A DNA stretch of 64,000 nucleotides from Paenibacillus sp. DMB20 (GCF_000987955.1 NZ_LAZU01000044.1:45503-109502); one strand, 5' to 3'; positions 16,917 to 26,513 are shown, counted from the stretch's first letter. Made by a program: numbers and translations. Notes: generated by a model from the letters alone, not told the origin.

Positions 16917-18857
16917 ATGAACTCACGCCGTTTGTGGACGATCCTGGGCACGGCCTTCATTCTTGGTTTGGTCGTCGTTTTTACTGATGATTCCCGACCC
17001 CAACCGTCAGAAGCAGGCTGCAAGAACCAGCCCCAATCCCCTCCCCCCTAGACAAGAGAAAACCGTTAAGCTTGCGGCTCTGGACGGCGACCTGAACGCC
17101 ACCGACAACCTGAGCCGGATGGATGCCAAACAGCATCTTCAAGCCATGCTGAATGACGACAAGCTGCGAACGCCGCAGCGCGTAAAGGAATATGTTCGAA
17201 GACATCAGCGTTCCCATAACCACTTCGAGAAGATCATCTGGTTTGATCTGGCCTCAAAGCGAAAAACGGAACTGAACGCCAGCCCCCAGGAATGGCATAA
17301 AAAAAGATAAACAGCTCATTGCCCAATATGTGCGGAGGGCCGAGTTTGAGCTGAAACGGGGAAAATCCTATGCCTCTCCCCAATTTTCGGCTGACGGAAA
17401 TCCTTGCTTTATCATCGCCGAGCTCTCCCCTGACGGAAAGTATGGCGCAGCCGCCCTGGTTAACCAAAAAGTGCTGGCGCAGGTGAAAAATCACCAGAAA
17501 AAGAATCTGCGGCTGATACCGTATCCGAAAGAAGGAAAGTTTAAAGTTGAATCCGTGCACAGCGACACGCTTCGGGATTTAACGGTAAGAACCGGCCATG
17601 ACAACGAAAAGGCAAGCCATTTTTACGAAAACGAAATTGTAATCCGGTTTCAACGGCAGCCGACGCGGCAGGAATTGGTTCAAATATCAAGGGAAATTTC
17701 TGCCCAGGCTCCCCGCAAGCTCGGATATGCTTATATTTTCCGCTCGGACCAAATGGATTTCAAACGGCTTCATGCTTACTTCACCCAAAAATGGAGCCCG
17801 GTATACGCCGAGCCGCATTATATGTACTTGACCAACGGATTTGGTTTGGGAACCCTTGAAAATGATGGAGGAAACGATGAATCCGTTGCGGAGAAAGCCA
17901 ATATTCCCAATGATCTCCTCTTCTCGCGATACCAATGGAATTTGCCGGCCATTGAAACGAACCGCGGCTGGAATTTATCCAAAGGCAGCGAGGAAGTCGT
18001 TATTGCCGTGGTTGACACCGGCGTTGACCTGAGACATACCGATTTGGAAGGACAGCTAGTACCCGGTTACAATGTCGTCAATCCCGATAGCGATCCTTCG
18101 GACGATGTTGGCCACGGGACGCATGTCGCCGGCATTATCGGAGCCCTTGTGAACAACGGCGAAGGTGTGGCGGGAATGAGCTGGTACAACAAAATCATGC
18201 CGGTCAAGGCGCTGGACGCAAGCGGCTCCGGGACAACCTACGCCGTAGCTGAAGGGATTATCTGGGCCACGGATCGAGGAGCCAAAGTAATTAATATGAG
18301 CCTTGGGAATTATGCCGATTCCCAGTTTCTTCACGATGCCGTCAAGTATGCTTATGACCGTGACGTTCTGCTCGTTGCAGCGTCCGGAAACGATAATACG
18401 GAGCGTCCGGGGTATCCTGCCGCTTATCCCGAAGTATTGGCCGTCGGAGCCACCAATCAGGACATGAGCCGGGCTGAATACTCCAATTACGGAGATTACA
18501 TCGATGTTACCGCCCCCGGAACGAACATTGCCAGTACGTTTCCGGGAAACCAGTACGCAGCCCTTTCCGGCACCTCCATGGCTAGCCCTCATGTCGCGGC
18601 CATGGCAGGTTTGATCCGCTCGCTGAACCCGGATTTAACCAACCGCGAAGTGATGGACTTAATGATTTCCCAGGCTGTGGATCTTGGCGAGAAGGGAAAG
18701 GACAAGTATTACGGGAATGGCCGCATCGACGTTTTTTCGTTCGCTTAAGGCTGCGGGAAACGAGGAGGTGCCTCTTCAAATGTGGCCCCAGCATGTGCTT
18801 CAGCGCATGCAGGAGGAGCTCAAACGATTAAACGATGGGGATAACCAATCCGAATGA
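16917..18857 (+). CDS. subtilisin-like (S8) serine protease with long pro-region (three frameshifts)
   Basis: Reconstructed as about 645 residues. ATG at 16917 follows AAGGAG. An N-terminal signal/anchor helix (TILGTAFILGLVVV), a roughly 300-residue pro-region with an inhibitor-like part (NEIVIRFQRQPTRQEL), then the catalytic domain: Asp in VVDTGVDLRH (codon 18014), His in GHGTHVAG (18113), Ser in SGTSMASPHVA (18575). It should be an exported endopeptidase. Breaks: five T at 16978-16982 (four expected), seven A at 17299-17305 (six), six T at 18732-18737 (five). The last restores a GRIDVFRSLKAAG end and a charged tail stopping at 18857. Confidence 0.85.
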
Positions 18858-18865
18858 CATAAGAG

Positions 18866-18904
18866 CAGGCAGCTTACGGTCCGTCAGGACGAAAGCTGCC
18901 TTTT
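18866..18904 (+). terminator. intrinsic terminator after the protease gene
   Basis: AGGCAGCTT pairs with AAGCTGCCT and is followed by TTTTG, 10 bp past the reconstructed stop. This position supports the longer C-terminus. Confidence 0.8.
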
Positions 18905-18923
18905 GTCTTTCACTCCAAAAGTA

Positions 18924-19190
18924 TTACTTTTTATGCCGGGCACGGGAAACATGCGCGGAACGTTTTTTCTGCGATTTGGCTGAAACCGTTGCATTGCCCG
19001 CTTCTTCACGTCCGGAATAGGTATAAATATGCTGCTCGACCGGTACGCAGTGCACCTTGTCTACAACTTGAATCGGATGGATGACAGGGACAATTTGCGG
19101 AACGTAATGATCTCTGACAATAACAATGGGTTCGCATACGATCGGTGAAACCGGCGGACAAACACTTGGGGAACTTTTATCGCAAGACAT
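18924..19190 (-). CDS. CotD-like spore coat protein
   Basis: 88 residues. The centre (PQIVPVIHPIQVVDKVHCV, then PVEQHIYTY) matches the Pro/His/Val pattern of CotD (IVPHIHP with aromatic repeats). The start is Cys- and Pro-rich (VCPPVSPIVCEP). The last 30 residues are Ser/Lys/Arg-rich (KSQKKRSAHVSRARHKK), which ordinary CotD lacks. Such proteins cross-link into the inner coat. AAAGGAG precedes the ATG. The protease next door is on the other strand, and no link is shown. Confidence 0.65.
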   Translation of the reverse strand: MSCDKSSPSVCPPVSPIVCEPIVIVRDHYVPQIVPVIHPIQVVDKVHCVPVEQHIYTYSGREEAGNATVSAKSQKKRSAHVSRARHKK

Positions 19191-19362
19191 TGCAAGCCAC
19201 TCCTTTCCGTTGATGATAACAGCTTATTATATCGACGGCAAAATGGTATGGACGTTTGTCTGTTACAGGCGAATACATTACCCAAATTGAACCCTTGCCC
19301 GAGTCAAAACTCGTTTTAAGACGGCTGTCGCTCCACCATGTCCGCCTACTCCGAAAAAAAAG

Positions 19363-19422
19363 CAAAAAAACGTGTATCATCCTTGCTTCCCGAAGAACAG
19401 GATCAAGGATGATACACGTTTT
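19363..19422 (-). terminator. terminator of rnpB
   Basis: CGTGTATCATCCTTG pairs perfectly over 15 bp with CAAGGATGATACACG, then a T-run (interrupted by GC) on the minus strand. It lies 40 bp past the RNA's 3' end; the T4 on the other side may also serve the plus strand. Confidence 0.9.
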
Positions 19423-19462
19423 ATGATGCGTTCATTTAATTATTCTTGAATCATTAGCCGTT

Positions 19463-19880
19463 GCAGTTTGGAAAGTTCACCATAAGCCGGGTTCTGTGCT
19501 CTTCGTGGTCATAGCGGGAACTACCCTGCCACCATAAGCGACAATCATCTATCTAGGCCGTCCATTACTGAACGGCTCCAGCGACCAACCCGAACGCGCC
19601 TCGGGCAAAGGCTGCCTCCTCGAAGGAAGCTGCGTTCCATTAGGTCTTGCTCCAGGTGGGGTTTACCAGGAACGAAGTCACCAGCGTTCCTCGGGGTCTC
19701 TTACACCTCGGTTCCATCCTTGCCTGTGCCACGTTCGCAGCCATCGGCGGTCCATTTCTGTGGCACTATCCTTCAGCTCGCGCTGACTGGACGTTATCCA
19801 GCACCCTGCCCTATGGAGCCCGGACTTTCCTCTCGCGGTTCTCACCGCCAGCGATTGTCTGTCGAACTTTCCGGACAACA
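19463..19880 (-). ncRNA. rnpB: RNase P RNA, type A architecture
   Basis: On the minus strand the universal cores are present: GAGGAAAGTCCGGGCTCC near the 5' end, GGTAAACCCCACCTGGAGCA in the middle and ACAGAACCCGGCTTAT at the 3' end. The ends pair as P1 (GGAAAGTTC with GAACTTTCC, 19864-19872 and 19470-19478). The middle motif and the 3' motif are those of ancestral type A RNA, not the type B of B. subtilis. With RnpA it cuts tRNA 5' leaders. It has its own promoter and terminator. The exact ends are within a few bases. Confidence 0.95.
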
Positions 19881-19886
19881 CTTGAT

Positions 19887-19915
19887 AGTATACAAGGTAT
19901 TGGGTCTCGGCACAA
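19887..19915 (-). promoter_or_regulatory. sigma-A promoter of rnpB
   Basis: On the minus strand TTGTGC (19910-19915), 17 bp, TATACT (19887-19892), placing the start near 19880, where the P1 helix begins. Confidence 0.8.
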
Positions 19916-19965
19916 CCCTCAATCGTTAGCAGACCAAGAGAAAAGTTCCAGGACCGGAAACAGGC

Positions 19966-21081
19966 TTACATAAAACGGAACGGTTCCGTATTAACGGCCG
20001 ATGAAATGACCTCGGTGTCGTACTTGTTTTCCTGCAGCTTCTTCTCCATCCATTCGGCTACCTTGGTTTTCATGATCTTTTCGGCATTGTGGCCGGGATC
20101 GATCATGGCCAGACCCGCGGCGAGCGCATCCTGGGCGGTATGATAGTCCACGTCTCCGGTGACGAGTACATCCGCCCCCTTAAAGATGGCGCCATTCATA
20201 AATTTTCCGCCAGAGCCGCCAATAACGGCAGCCTTTTTGATGATCCGGTCGGGATCGCCTACGACCCTTACATGCGGCACCTCAAATTTCTCTTTAACGA
20301 TATCAACCAGTTCGGCGAGCGTAACCGGCTCCTTGAGCTTGCCGACGCGGCCCAGGCCAAACGACCGGCCTTTCAGATCCATGGAATAAAGGTCGTAGGC
20401 CACCTCCTCGTACGGGTGGGCCTTCAGCATGGCCTGAATGACCTTGTTCCGGATCCCCTGGGGCACGATGGTTTCAATCCGCACTTCGTTCACCCGTTCC
20501 ATCATACCTTGCTTGCCGATGTACGGATCGGTGCCTTCCCTTGGCACGAAGGTGCCGAAACCTTCGATATTAAAACTGCAGTGGCTGTAATTCCCGATCC
20601 AGCCTGCCCCGGCATTCAGGACGGCATCGAGTACCTCCTGGTGATGGCTCTTGGGAACAAAAACAACCAGCTTGGACAGCTGCTCGGTGTGAACGTCATC
20701 TATCGGAAGGGTATTCTCCATTCCGAGCGCTTCAGCCATCCAGTCGTTCATCCCGCCCTCGGTCACGTCCAGATTGGTATGACTGATGTATACGGCGATA
20801 TCGTTTTTGATCAGCTTCTCATACAGCTTGCCCATAGGACTGTCGGTCTGCAGCTGTTTCAACGGCCGGAATATGATGGCATGGTGAGCGATGATTAAGT
20901 CGGCACCCAGCTCAATCGCCTCATCCACGACTTCTTCGTTGACGTCGAGGGCAACCAGCACCTTGCGGATTTCCTTCTGCAGCGTTCCCAGCTGTAAGCC
21001 GATCCGGTCATCGGGATAAGCGACATATTTCGGCGCCAATTGCTCCATGTATTGAATTACGGTTTGACCTTTGGCAAACAT
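19966..21081 (-). CDS. Nif3-like dinuclear-metal protein (YqfO type)
   Basis: 371 residues from ATG at 21081 (MFAKGQTVIQYMEQL) behind GAGGAGG; the frame is open further upstream but without a ribosome site. Metal ligands are in HHAIIFRPLK, SHTNLDV and DVDYHTAQDALAAG. Between the two Nif3 halves lies a PII/CutA-like insert of about 130 residues, as in B. subtilis YqfO. Activity is unsettled; a GTP cyclohydrolase-like role has been proposed for the family. It overlaps trmK by 25 bp, so the two are co-translated. Confidence 0.92.
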   Translation of the reverse strand: MFAKGQTVIQYMEQLAPKYVAYPDDRIGLQLGTLQKEIRKVLVALDVNEEVVDEAIELGADLIIAHHAIIFRPLKQLQTDSPMGKLYEKLIKNDIAVYISHTNLDVTEGGMNDWMAEALGMENTLPIDDVHTEQLSKLVVFVPKSHHQEVLDAVLNAGAGWIGNYSHCSFNIEGFGTFVPREGTDPYIGKQGMMERVNEVRIETIVPQGIRNKVIQAMLKAHPYEEVAYDLYSMDLKGRSFGLGRVGKLKEPVTLAELVDIVKEKFEVPHVRVVGDPDRIIKKAAVIGGSGGKFMNGAIFKGADVLVTGDVDYHTAQDALAAGLAMIDPGHNAEKIMKTKVAEWMEKKLQENKYDTEVISSAVNTEPFRFM

Positions 21082-21821
21082 GCAAGCACCTCCTCGATAA
21101 ACTTCATTTCGTTTTTGATTTCTTCCGCCTTCTCTTCCGAGGACGCAAGCTCCGACTTGGCCAAGGAACGGAGAATCGTCCCCATCTTGTCCAACTCGGA
21201 TCTCCATTTATCATGGAACACGGATGTCGGCCGCTTGATCAAACATGGGCCGAACCGAAGCAGCCACTTGGCGGACAGGACAATGCCCCCGTCTAGCATG
21301 TAATCCTGGTATAATATCTCATTGGTTGCCGGGGCCTCTGTTTGTCCTTCCGGTACGGCGATCAGAACTTCATAGATTTTGCCGTCTTCCTCCAGAATGT
21401 GCTCGTCGATCAGCACCCAGTCGTGACGAAGCAGCCACTGCCGGAGCGTATCCTCCCCTACGTTGGGCTGAAGCACCAGCCGACTTACGCCATGGAGTTT
21501 ATCCTTTCCCCGATCCAGGATGGAAGCGATCAAACCTCCGCCCATACCCGCAATCGTAATCACATCCGCCTCGCCAGGACCGATCACTTCCAAACCGTCC
21601 CCGCGGCGGACCGAAATCCGGTCTGTCAATCCGGCTTCGCGAACCTGCTTCTCCGCCGCCTGATACGGTCCCGGGTTCACTTCACCCGCCACGGCAAAAA
21701 CGCATTTCCCGCTTTCGATGGCCGCGGTAGGGAGAAGAGCGTGATCGGAACCGATATCGGCAAGCCGGCTGCCGGCTGGTATTTGAGTTAACAACAGTTG
21801 CAAACGATTCGATAGTTTCAT
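21057..21821 (-). CDS. trmK: tRNA (adenine(22)-N1)-methyltransferase TrmK
   Basis: 254 residues from ATG at 21821 (MKLSNRLQLLL), the family N-terminus. The SAM site is ADIGSDHALLP, with GDGLEVI and the TrmK motif ITIAGMGGGLI; a C-terminal coiled coil follows (SSEEKAEEIKNEMKF). TrmK methylates A22 of tRNA; its gene adjoins rpoD and nif3 in Bacillota, as here. Ribosome site weak (GTGGGTG). An in-frame ATG at 21842 sits on the A8 tract discussed under the next gene. Confidence 0.92.
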   Translation of the reverse strand: MKLSNRLQLLLTQIPAGSRLADIGSDHALLPTAAIESGKCVFAVAGEVNPGPYQAAEKQVREAGLTDRISVRRGDGLEVIGPGEADVITIAGMGGGLIASILDRGKDKLHGVSRLVLQPNVGEDTLRQWLLRHDWVLIDEHILEEDGKIYEVLIAVPEGQTEAPATNEILYQDYMLDGGIVLSAKWLLRFGPCLIKRPTSVFHDKWRSELDKMGTILRSLAKSELASSEEKAEEIKNEMKFIEEVLACLPKVKP

Positions 21822-21834
21822 GATGACACCCACG

Positions 21835-22647
21835 TTATCCATTTTTTTTCGTAACAAAAACAGGAATACGGCCGCGACCGCCAGCTTGACCAAAAATCCA
21901 CACCAGCAGCTCCCGCGGCGGTTCTCCCCGAAGAAAGATCCGATCAACCTGAGGCATAAACCATAAGGTCAGGCCTGCCGCAAAATAAACTTGCGCAAGC
22001 CGCTTCATTCGGTAATGCAGCAGCCAGCATAACCAGATCAAAATGACGCTGAGCGGAACCCACAGCAGCTCAATCCATATCCAGGATACATCCGGCCTAT
22101 AAAAAACAGATACCTTTCCATAGAGCACGGCCCATCCAAGCAAGCCGCAGTAATGAAGCAGGTTCATGCTCAACCCATACCCTACCAGACACCAGGTCAA
22201 ACTGCAAATGGCGATAAGCACGGGCACCCACTGCTGTTCATCGGCCCCCTGAAGCTTGATGATTAAAGCCCCCATCGCCAGCATAAGCAGACTGCCGGCT
22301 GCTGCGCACAAATGCCCCCACGCGGCATAACCCCTCTTCCGGAAATGCCGCGCAAGCATGTAACATAACGCCGTCCCTGCAAGGACGGAAGTGATTTGCA
22401 ATGACCCGTGAAAAGAGCTAAAATAAAGACCAATAAAACAAATGAAGGAAATAAATCCAAAACCAAGAAACCAAGTTTTTAAGCTTCCCTGGTGGATTTT
22501 CGTAAGCAAAGACCGGTTTTTCGCCCGGGAATCATGCTGATCATTATACAGGTTTTCCAAAAAATCACAGTATTGTTCCGGAAGCAGCCGACCCCGACGC
22601 CAATGCTCAATCTCGTCCAATATGATTTCTTTCTTTGCCTGTTCCAA
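21835..22647 (-). CDS. polytopic membrane protein of unknown function
   Basis: About 270 residues. An N-terminal helix (EIEHWRRGRLLPEQYCDFL), of a kind seen in DUF2157-like proteins, precedes seven or eight hydrophobic segments (WFLGFGFISFICFIGLYF, ICSLTWCLVGYGLSMNLL, WIELLWVPLSVILIWLCW). I chose TTG at 22647, after AAGGTG; 22668 is also possible. It ends KKNG at 21835, inside a run of eight T (21842-21849, A on the coding strand). With seven the frame would run straight into trmK; with six it would end at the trmK start. The true C-terminus is therefore uncertain. Confidence 0.7.
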   Translation of the reverse strand: MEQAKKEIILDEIEHWRRGRLLPEQYCDFLENLYNDQHDSRAKNRSLLTKIHQGSLKTWFLGFGFISFICFIGLYFSSFHGSLQITSVLAGTALCYMLARHFRKRGYAAWGHLCAAAGSLLMLAMGALIIKLQGADEQQWVPVLIAICSLTWCLVGYGLSMNLLHYCGLLGWAVLYGKVSVFYRPDVSWIWIELLWVPLSVILIWLCWLLHYRMKRLAQVYFAAGLTLWFMPQVDRIFLRGEPPRELLVWIFGQAGGRGRIPVFVTKKNG

Positions 22648-22791
22648 CGGTCTGCACCTTCTTTTCAAATTTGGGAGGGCATTCCTGTACCGTCATACCA
22701 AAGATCACCCATCTGATGCCCAGCAAATCGAACGACTCCGTCTTCCCTATAAAAGACGTTTACGTTCTGAAAAATTATGCTTTTCTATATT

Positions 22792-22832
22792 AAAAAAAAG
22801 GAACCTTGCTGCGGTACACTGCAGAAGGTCCC
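22792..22832 (-). terminator. intrinsic terminator of rpoD
   Basis: On the minus strand GGACCTTCTGC pairs with GCAGCAAGGTTCC (two mismatches) and eight T follow, right after the rpoD stop. Confidence 0.8.
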
Positions 22833-22842
22833 ATGACAAGCT

Positions 22843-23973
22843 CTATTCGAGAAAATCCTTCAGCCGCTTGCTGCGGCTCGGATGGCGGAGCTTGCGGAGC
22901 GCCTTGGCTTCGATTTGGCGAATCCGTTCCCGTGTAACGCCAAATACCTTGCCGACTTCCTCCAGCGTTCTCGTCCGCCCATCATCCAGACCGAATCGAA
23001 GGCGCAGCACATTCTCTTCGCGTTCGGTAAGGGTATCCAGGACATCTTCAAGCTGCTCTTTCAGCAGCTCGTAAGCTGCAGCGTCGGCAGGGGCCAGTGC
23101 TTCCTGGTCTTCAATAAAGTCTCCAAGGTGGGAGTCATCTTCTTCACCGATCGGCGTTTCGAGAGAAACGGGTTCCTGTGCAATTTTCATGATCTCCCGG
23201 ACCTTCTCCACGCTCAATTCCATTTCAGCCGCAATTTCTTCGGGAGAAGGCTCGCGACCAAGCTCTTGAAGCAGCTGTCTGGATACCCGGATCAGCTTGT
23301 TGATCGTCTCCACCATATGAACCGGTATCCGGATGGTACGTGCCTGGTCCGCTATGGCACGCGTGATGGCCTGCCGAATCCACCATGTGGCGTATGTGCT
23401 AAACTTGAAGCCTTTTTCATGGTCGAACTTCTCAACCGCTTTGATCAGCCCCATGTTGCCTTCTTGAATCAAGTCCAGGAACAGCATTCCCCGTCCGACA
23501 TAACGCTTGGCGATACTTACCACCAGTCGCAGGTTCGCTTCGGCCAGACGCCGCTTGGCTTCTTCATCCCCTTGACCGATCCGCTTCGCCAGTTCCACTT
23601 CGTCATCCGCGGACAGCAGCGGCACCCGCCCGATCTCTTTGAGGTACATACGCACCGGGTCATTGATCTTGATACCCGGAGGAAGGGAAAGATCGTCGTC
23701 AAATCCGAAGTCATCGTTATGATTGTCATCGTGGTCATCGGTTTGCCGGAGGCTGTTATCCTCGTCGTTTTCGTTCACGACCTCGATTCCCAAATCGCCA
23801 AGCTGCTCGTAAAACTCCTCCATCTGCTCGGGATCCTGATCGAAAGGAGACAATTTCTCCATAATATCCTTGTAGCTCAATACGGATCTTTTTTTACCCT
23901 GTTCAATCAATTGGTCTTTGACTTGATCCAGTGTAAACTCCGTTTCTAGTTCAGTATGCTGATCATTCGCCAT
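22843..23973 (-). CDS. rpoD: primary sigma factor SigA (RpoD)
   Basis: 376 residues. Region 1.1 is at the N-terminus; an Asp/Asn-rich linker (TDDHDDNHNDDFGFDDD) lies near residue 80. Region 1.2 starts DPVRMYLKEIGRVPLLS. Region 2 has EANLRLVVSIAKRYVGRGM and the -10 helix FSTYATWWIRQAITRAI. Region 4.2 is FGVTRERIRQIEAKALRKLR at the C-terminus and reads the -35 box. It directs RNA polymerase to vegetative promoters of the TTGACA/TATAAT type seen in this window. dnaG lies 41 bp upstream, as in the macromolecular-synthesis operon. Intact. Confidence 0.98.
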   Translation of the reverse strand: MANDQHTELETEFTLDQVKDQLIEQGKKRSVLSYKDIMEKLSPFDQDPEQMEEFYEQLGDLGIEVVNENDEDNSLRQTDDHDDNHNDDFGFDDDLSLPPGIKINDPVRMYLKEIGRVPLLSADDEVELAKRIGQGDEEAKRRLAEANLRLVVSIAKRYVGRGMLFLDLIQEGNMGLIKAVEKFDHEKGFKFSTYATWWIRQAITRAIADQARTIRIPVHMVETINKLIRVSRQLLQELGREPSPEEIAAEMELSVEKVREIMKIAQEPVSLETPIGEEDDSHLGDFIEDQEALAPADAAAYELLKEQLEDVLDTLTEREENVLRLRFGLDDGRTRTLEEVGKVFGVTRERIRQIEAKALRKLRHPSRSKRLKDFLE

Positions 23974-24014
23974 CTTTCGACTCCCTCCTCCCTAGAAACA
24001 TTCAAGCATGGCCG

Positions 24015-25834
24015 TCACTGTCTCTCTAGGGCAATAATCTCACTTGCTATTTGCGCGGCTCGCAAAAAATCACCGGAGCGCTCCGCCTTCATCATTTCTT
24101 CTTTTTTTTTGTTCGATTCTCTTTTGCTGCGGATATTTCAGCACTTCACGTATGCAATCATCAAGTACCTGAACATTCCAGTCCGTTGGATTATCCATCA
24201 TGGATATGGAACCCACCGTTTTCTCAAGCCGGTCGTCGTGAAGCGACGACATAAAACGGCTGATATCCGCCGGCTTGCCCTGTGCGTAATAAGCATATAG
24301 ATAAGCGGCTATTGCCGCATGATCTTCGATATTAAACGCTTCTCCAAGATTGTCGCCGACATACCTGGCAGCCTCCGCGTCCTGCAGCATCAGAGACAGC
24401 AGCCTCCGCTCTGCGGCATGATAAGCAGGGAGCAAGGCCGGAGCGGAAACCTGCCCTTTTTTATGCCTACCATTATTCCACCTTTTTCCCTTATTATCCC
24501 CGCCGTTGCCCTTTTTTTGCATCGACTGCCGCAGCAGGTTGCAATCCTGCTTCAGGCTTTCATAAGAAAGGTTCAGTTCCGAAGATAAGTCCCTCAAGTA
24601 AACTTCGCGTTCCGTCGAGGAATTCAGGGCGGCAATGATCGGAAGTGCTTCCTTCATATAAGCAATCTTGCCCTGTTCTTCTAGCAGTATATGGTTTTTT
24701 TTTCAGATATATAAGCTTAAATTTCGTGGTTGAAACGGCGGATTCCACCACATGCCGGTAGCGCTCTGCCCCGTATTTCCGGTAATAATCGTCGGGGTCC
24801 ATGCCGTCCCCCATGATCGCTATCCGTACCCGAAGACCGGCGCCTTCAAGCAGCGGAATGACTTTCATGGCAGCGGCCAATCCGGCTTTGTCGCTGTCAT
24901 ACGTGACGATGACTTCCTCGGCCATGGATTTCATGAGAGAGGTCTGGTTTTCGGTGAGCGAAGTGCCCATCGTGGCCACAACATTATGAAAACCTGCTTC
25001 CCAGGAAGAGATAACGTCGCCGTAGCCTTCGCATAATACGATTTTACGCAATTTGCGTATGGACGTCTTGGCCTGGTGCAGGTTATACAAGGTGCGGCTC
25101 TTGTTAAACAGTAAACTTTCGGGAGAATTCAGGTATTTGGGCTGACCTTCTCCGAGTATCCGGCCTGCAAAAGCAATGACCCTGCCGTTCCTGTCATGGA
25201 TCGGGAACATCACCCTTGCCCTGAATTTATCCAGGTAGCCTTCTCCGTCGTTTCTCGCGGACAAAAGTCCGCCTTTCTCCATTTCCTTCAGATCAAACGA
25301 GCGTTTCCCCAAAAATTGAACCAACGTATCCCACCGGTCCGGGGCGTAGCCGATCTGAAACTGATCAATGATCTTGTCGGTGAATCCGCGTGAACGCAGA
25401 TAGGTCATGGCTTCCCGTCCATGCTCCGTATTTTTCAGCAGGAAATGATACAGCTTGGCGCTAAGCTCATAGGCTTCGTATAAAATTTCTTTCTCCGGAT
25501 TTCGGGGAATAACGGAAACGCCCTGACCTTCCGGCAATGCGATGTCATTCTCTTCTGCCATAACCTTGACGGCTTCGGGAAAGGAAAACCCCTCGATTTC
25601 CATTCTGAATTTAATGGCATTACCGCCCTTGCCGCAGCCATAGCAGTAAAAGATTTGGCGCTCCGGTGTAACCGTAAAGGAAGGGGTCTTCTCCGAGTGA
25701 AACGGGCACAAGCCCTTCATGTACTTCCCCTGTTTCGTAAGATGCACGTACTTGCTGACGGTATCGACAATATCGCTCTTAGCCAGCACAGCTTCGATGA
25801 CATCATCCGGTATACTGCCTTGTCCGGTACTCAT
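24015..25834 (-). CDS. dnaG: DNA primase DnaG (two frameshifts)
   Basis: Reconstructed as about 605 residues from ATG at 25834 (MSTGQGSIPDDVIEAVL) behind GAAGGTGG. The CHC2 zinc finger is CPFHSEKTPSF with FYCYGCGKGGN; the TOPRIM core has VLCEGYGDVISSWEAG and VTYDSDKAG; the C-terminal helicase-binding domain ends AAQIASEIIALERQ. It makes RNA primers at the fork. Nine T at 24695-24703 should be eight (LKKNHILLEEQGKIAY). Nine T at 24102-24110 should be eight (IEQKKEEMMKAERSGDFL). Essential, so a true null is not credible. Confidence 0.93.
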
Positions 25835-25874
25835 CCAAACCACCTTCATCTCTTTAACACGTAAATAGTATTCG

Positions 25875-26357
25875 CTACAAAGAAACATTCTCCTGCAATT
25901 GCCGCAAAAGTTTTGTCAGTTTATGTTGAAAAATTCTTCTGTCCTCATCCGTCATCTTGCGTGGGCCTTTGCCATAGTGGCCGGCTTTTCTGGCTTTGGC
26001 CTTCCTGTGTCTCGTATCCAGCAAAAAATCGATATCCTGGTCATTGAAAAAACGTCCGCGAAAAGAAATAACATGGCACGCTTTCGAAAGCGCCAATGCC
26101 GCTAATCCGTAATCCTGGGTAACGACAACATCCCCGCGCACGATGTGATTGGCAATATACAAGTCGGCACTCTGGTCGCTGCGGTCCACCTGAATCGTGC
26201 GAACTCCCTGCTCTTCCCGAAGGAGGTGGTCAAAGGAGGAGACCAGCAGGACCGGAACCTTGAATGCCCTGGCCGTTTCGGCGATTTCTTTCTTGACGGG
26301 ACAAGCGTCCCCGTCAACCACAATGTGAACCATGCGCGATAACGTCATAGGCACCAC
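25875..26357 (-). CDS. yqxD: UPF0178 (YaiI/YqxD) family protein
   Basis: 160 residues at most. The core begins VHIVVDGDACPVKKEI, followed by QSADLYIAN, DVVVTQDYGLAALAL and RGRFFNDQDIDFLL; it resembles a PIN/NYN-like nuclease fold with acidic residues (DGDACP, TQDYG). Activity untested in the family. The start is open: GTG 26357, ATG 26348 or ATG 26333 (MVHIVVDGD). It precedes dnaG, as yqxD does in B. subtilis. Confidence 0.85.
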   Translation of the reverse strand: MVPMTLSRMVHIVVDGDACPVKKEIAETARAFKVPVLLVSSFDHLLREEQGVRTIQVDRSDQSADLYIANHIVRGDVVVTQDYGLAALALSKACHVISFRGRFFNDQDIDFLLDTRHRKAKARKAGHYGKGPRKMTDEDRRIFQHKLTKLLRQLQENVSL

Positions 26358-26477
26358 CGGTTTTCTTTTTCATAGTATGGCTACATCTATTATATACGTC
26401 TTGACCAGATTAAAATCCTTCTTATTTGCCTAAAGATTAATCAACCCTCTTTTTACCAACAGGGCATGGAATAACGA

Positions 26478-26513
26478 AAGCGGCCGCCCTAAACCACAGG
26501 GCCCCGCTTTCGT
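26478..26513. repeat. hairpin downstream of glyS
   Basis: GAAAGCGGCCGCCCT pairs with AGGGCCCCGCTTTC (imperfect in the middle). There is no T-run. It lies in a 220-bp gap between glyS and yqxD that otherwise shows nothing; it probably ends the glyQS transcript. Confidence 0.45.

Noticed and set aside
22882..23949. 355-codon open frame antisense to rpoD
   Set aside because: It lies wholly within rpoD on the opposite strand and shows no protein-family features.
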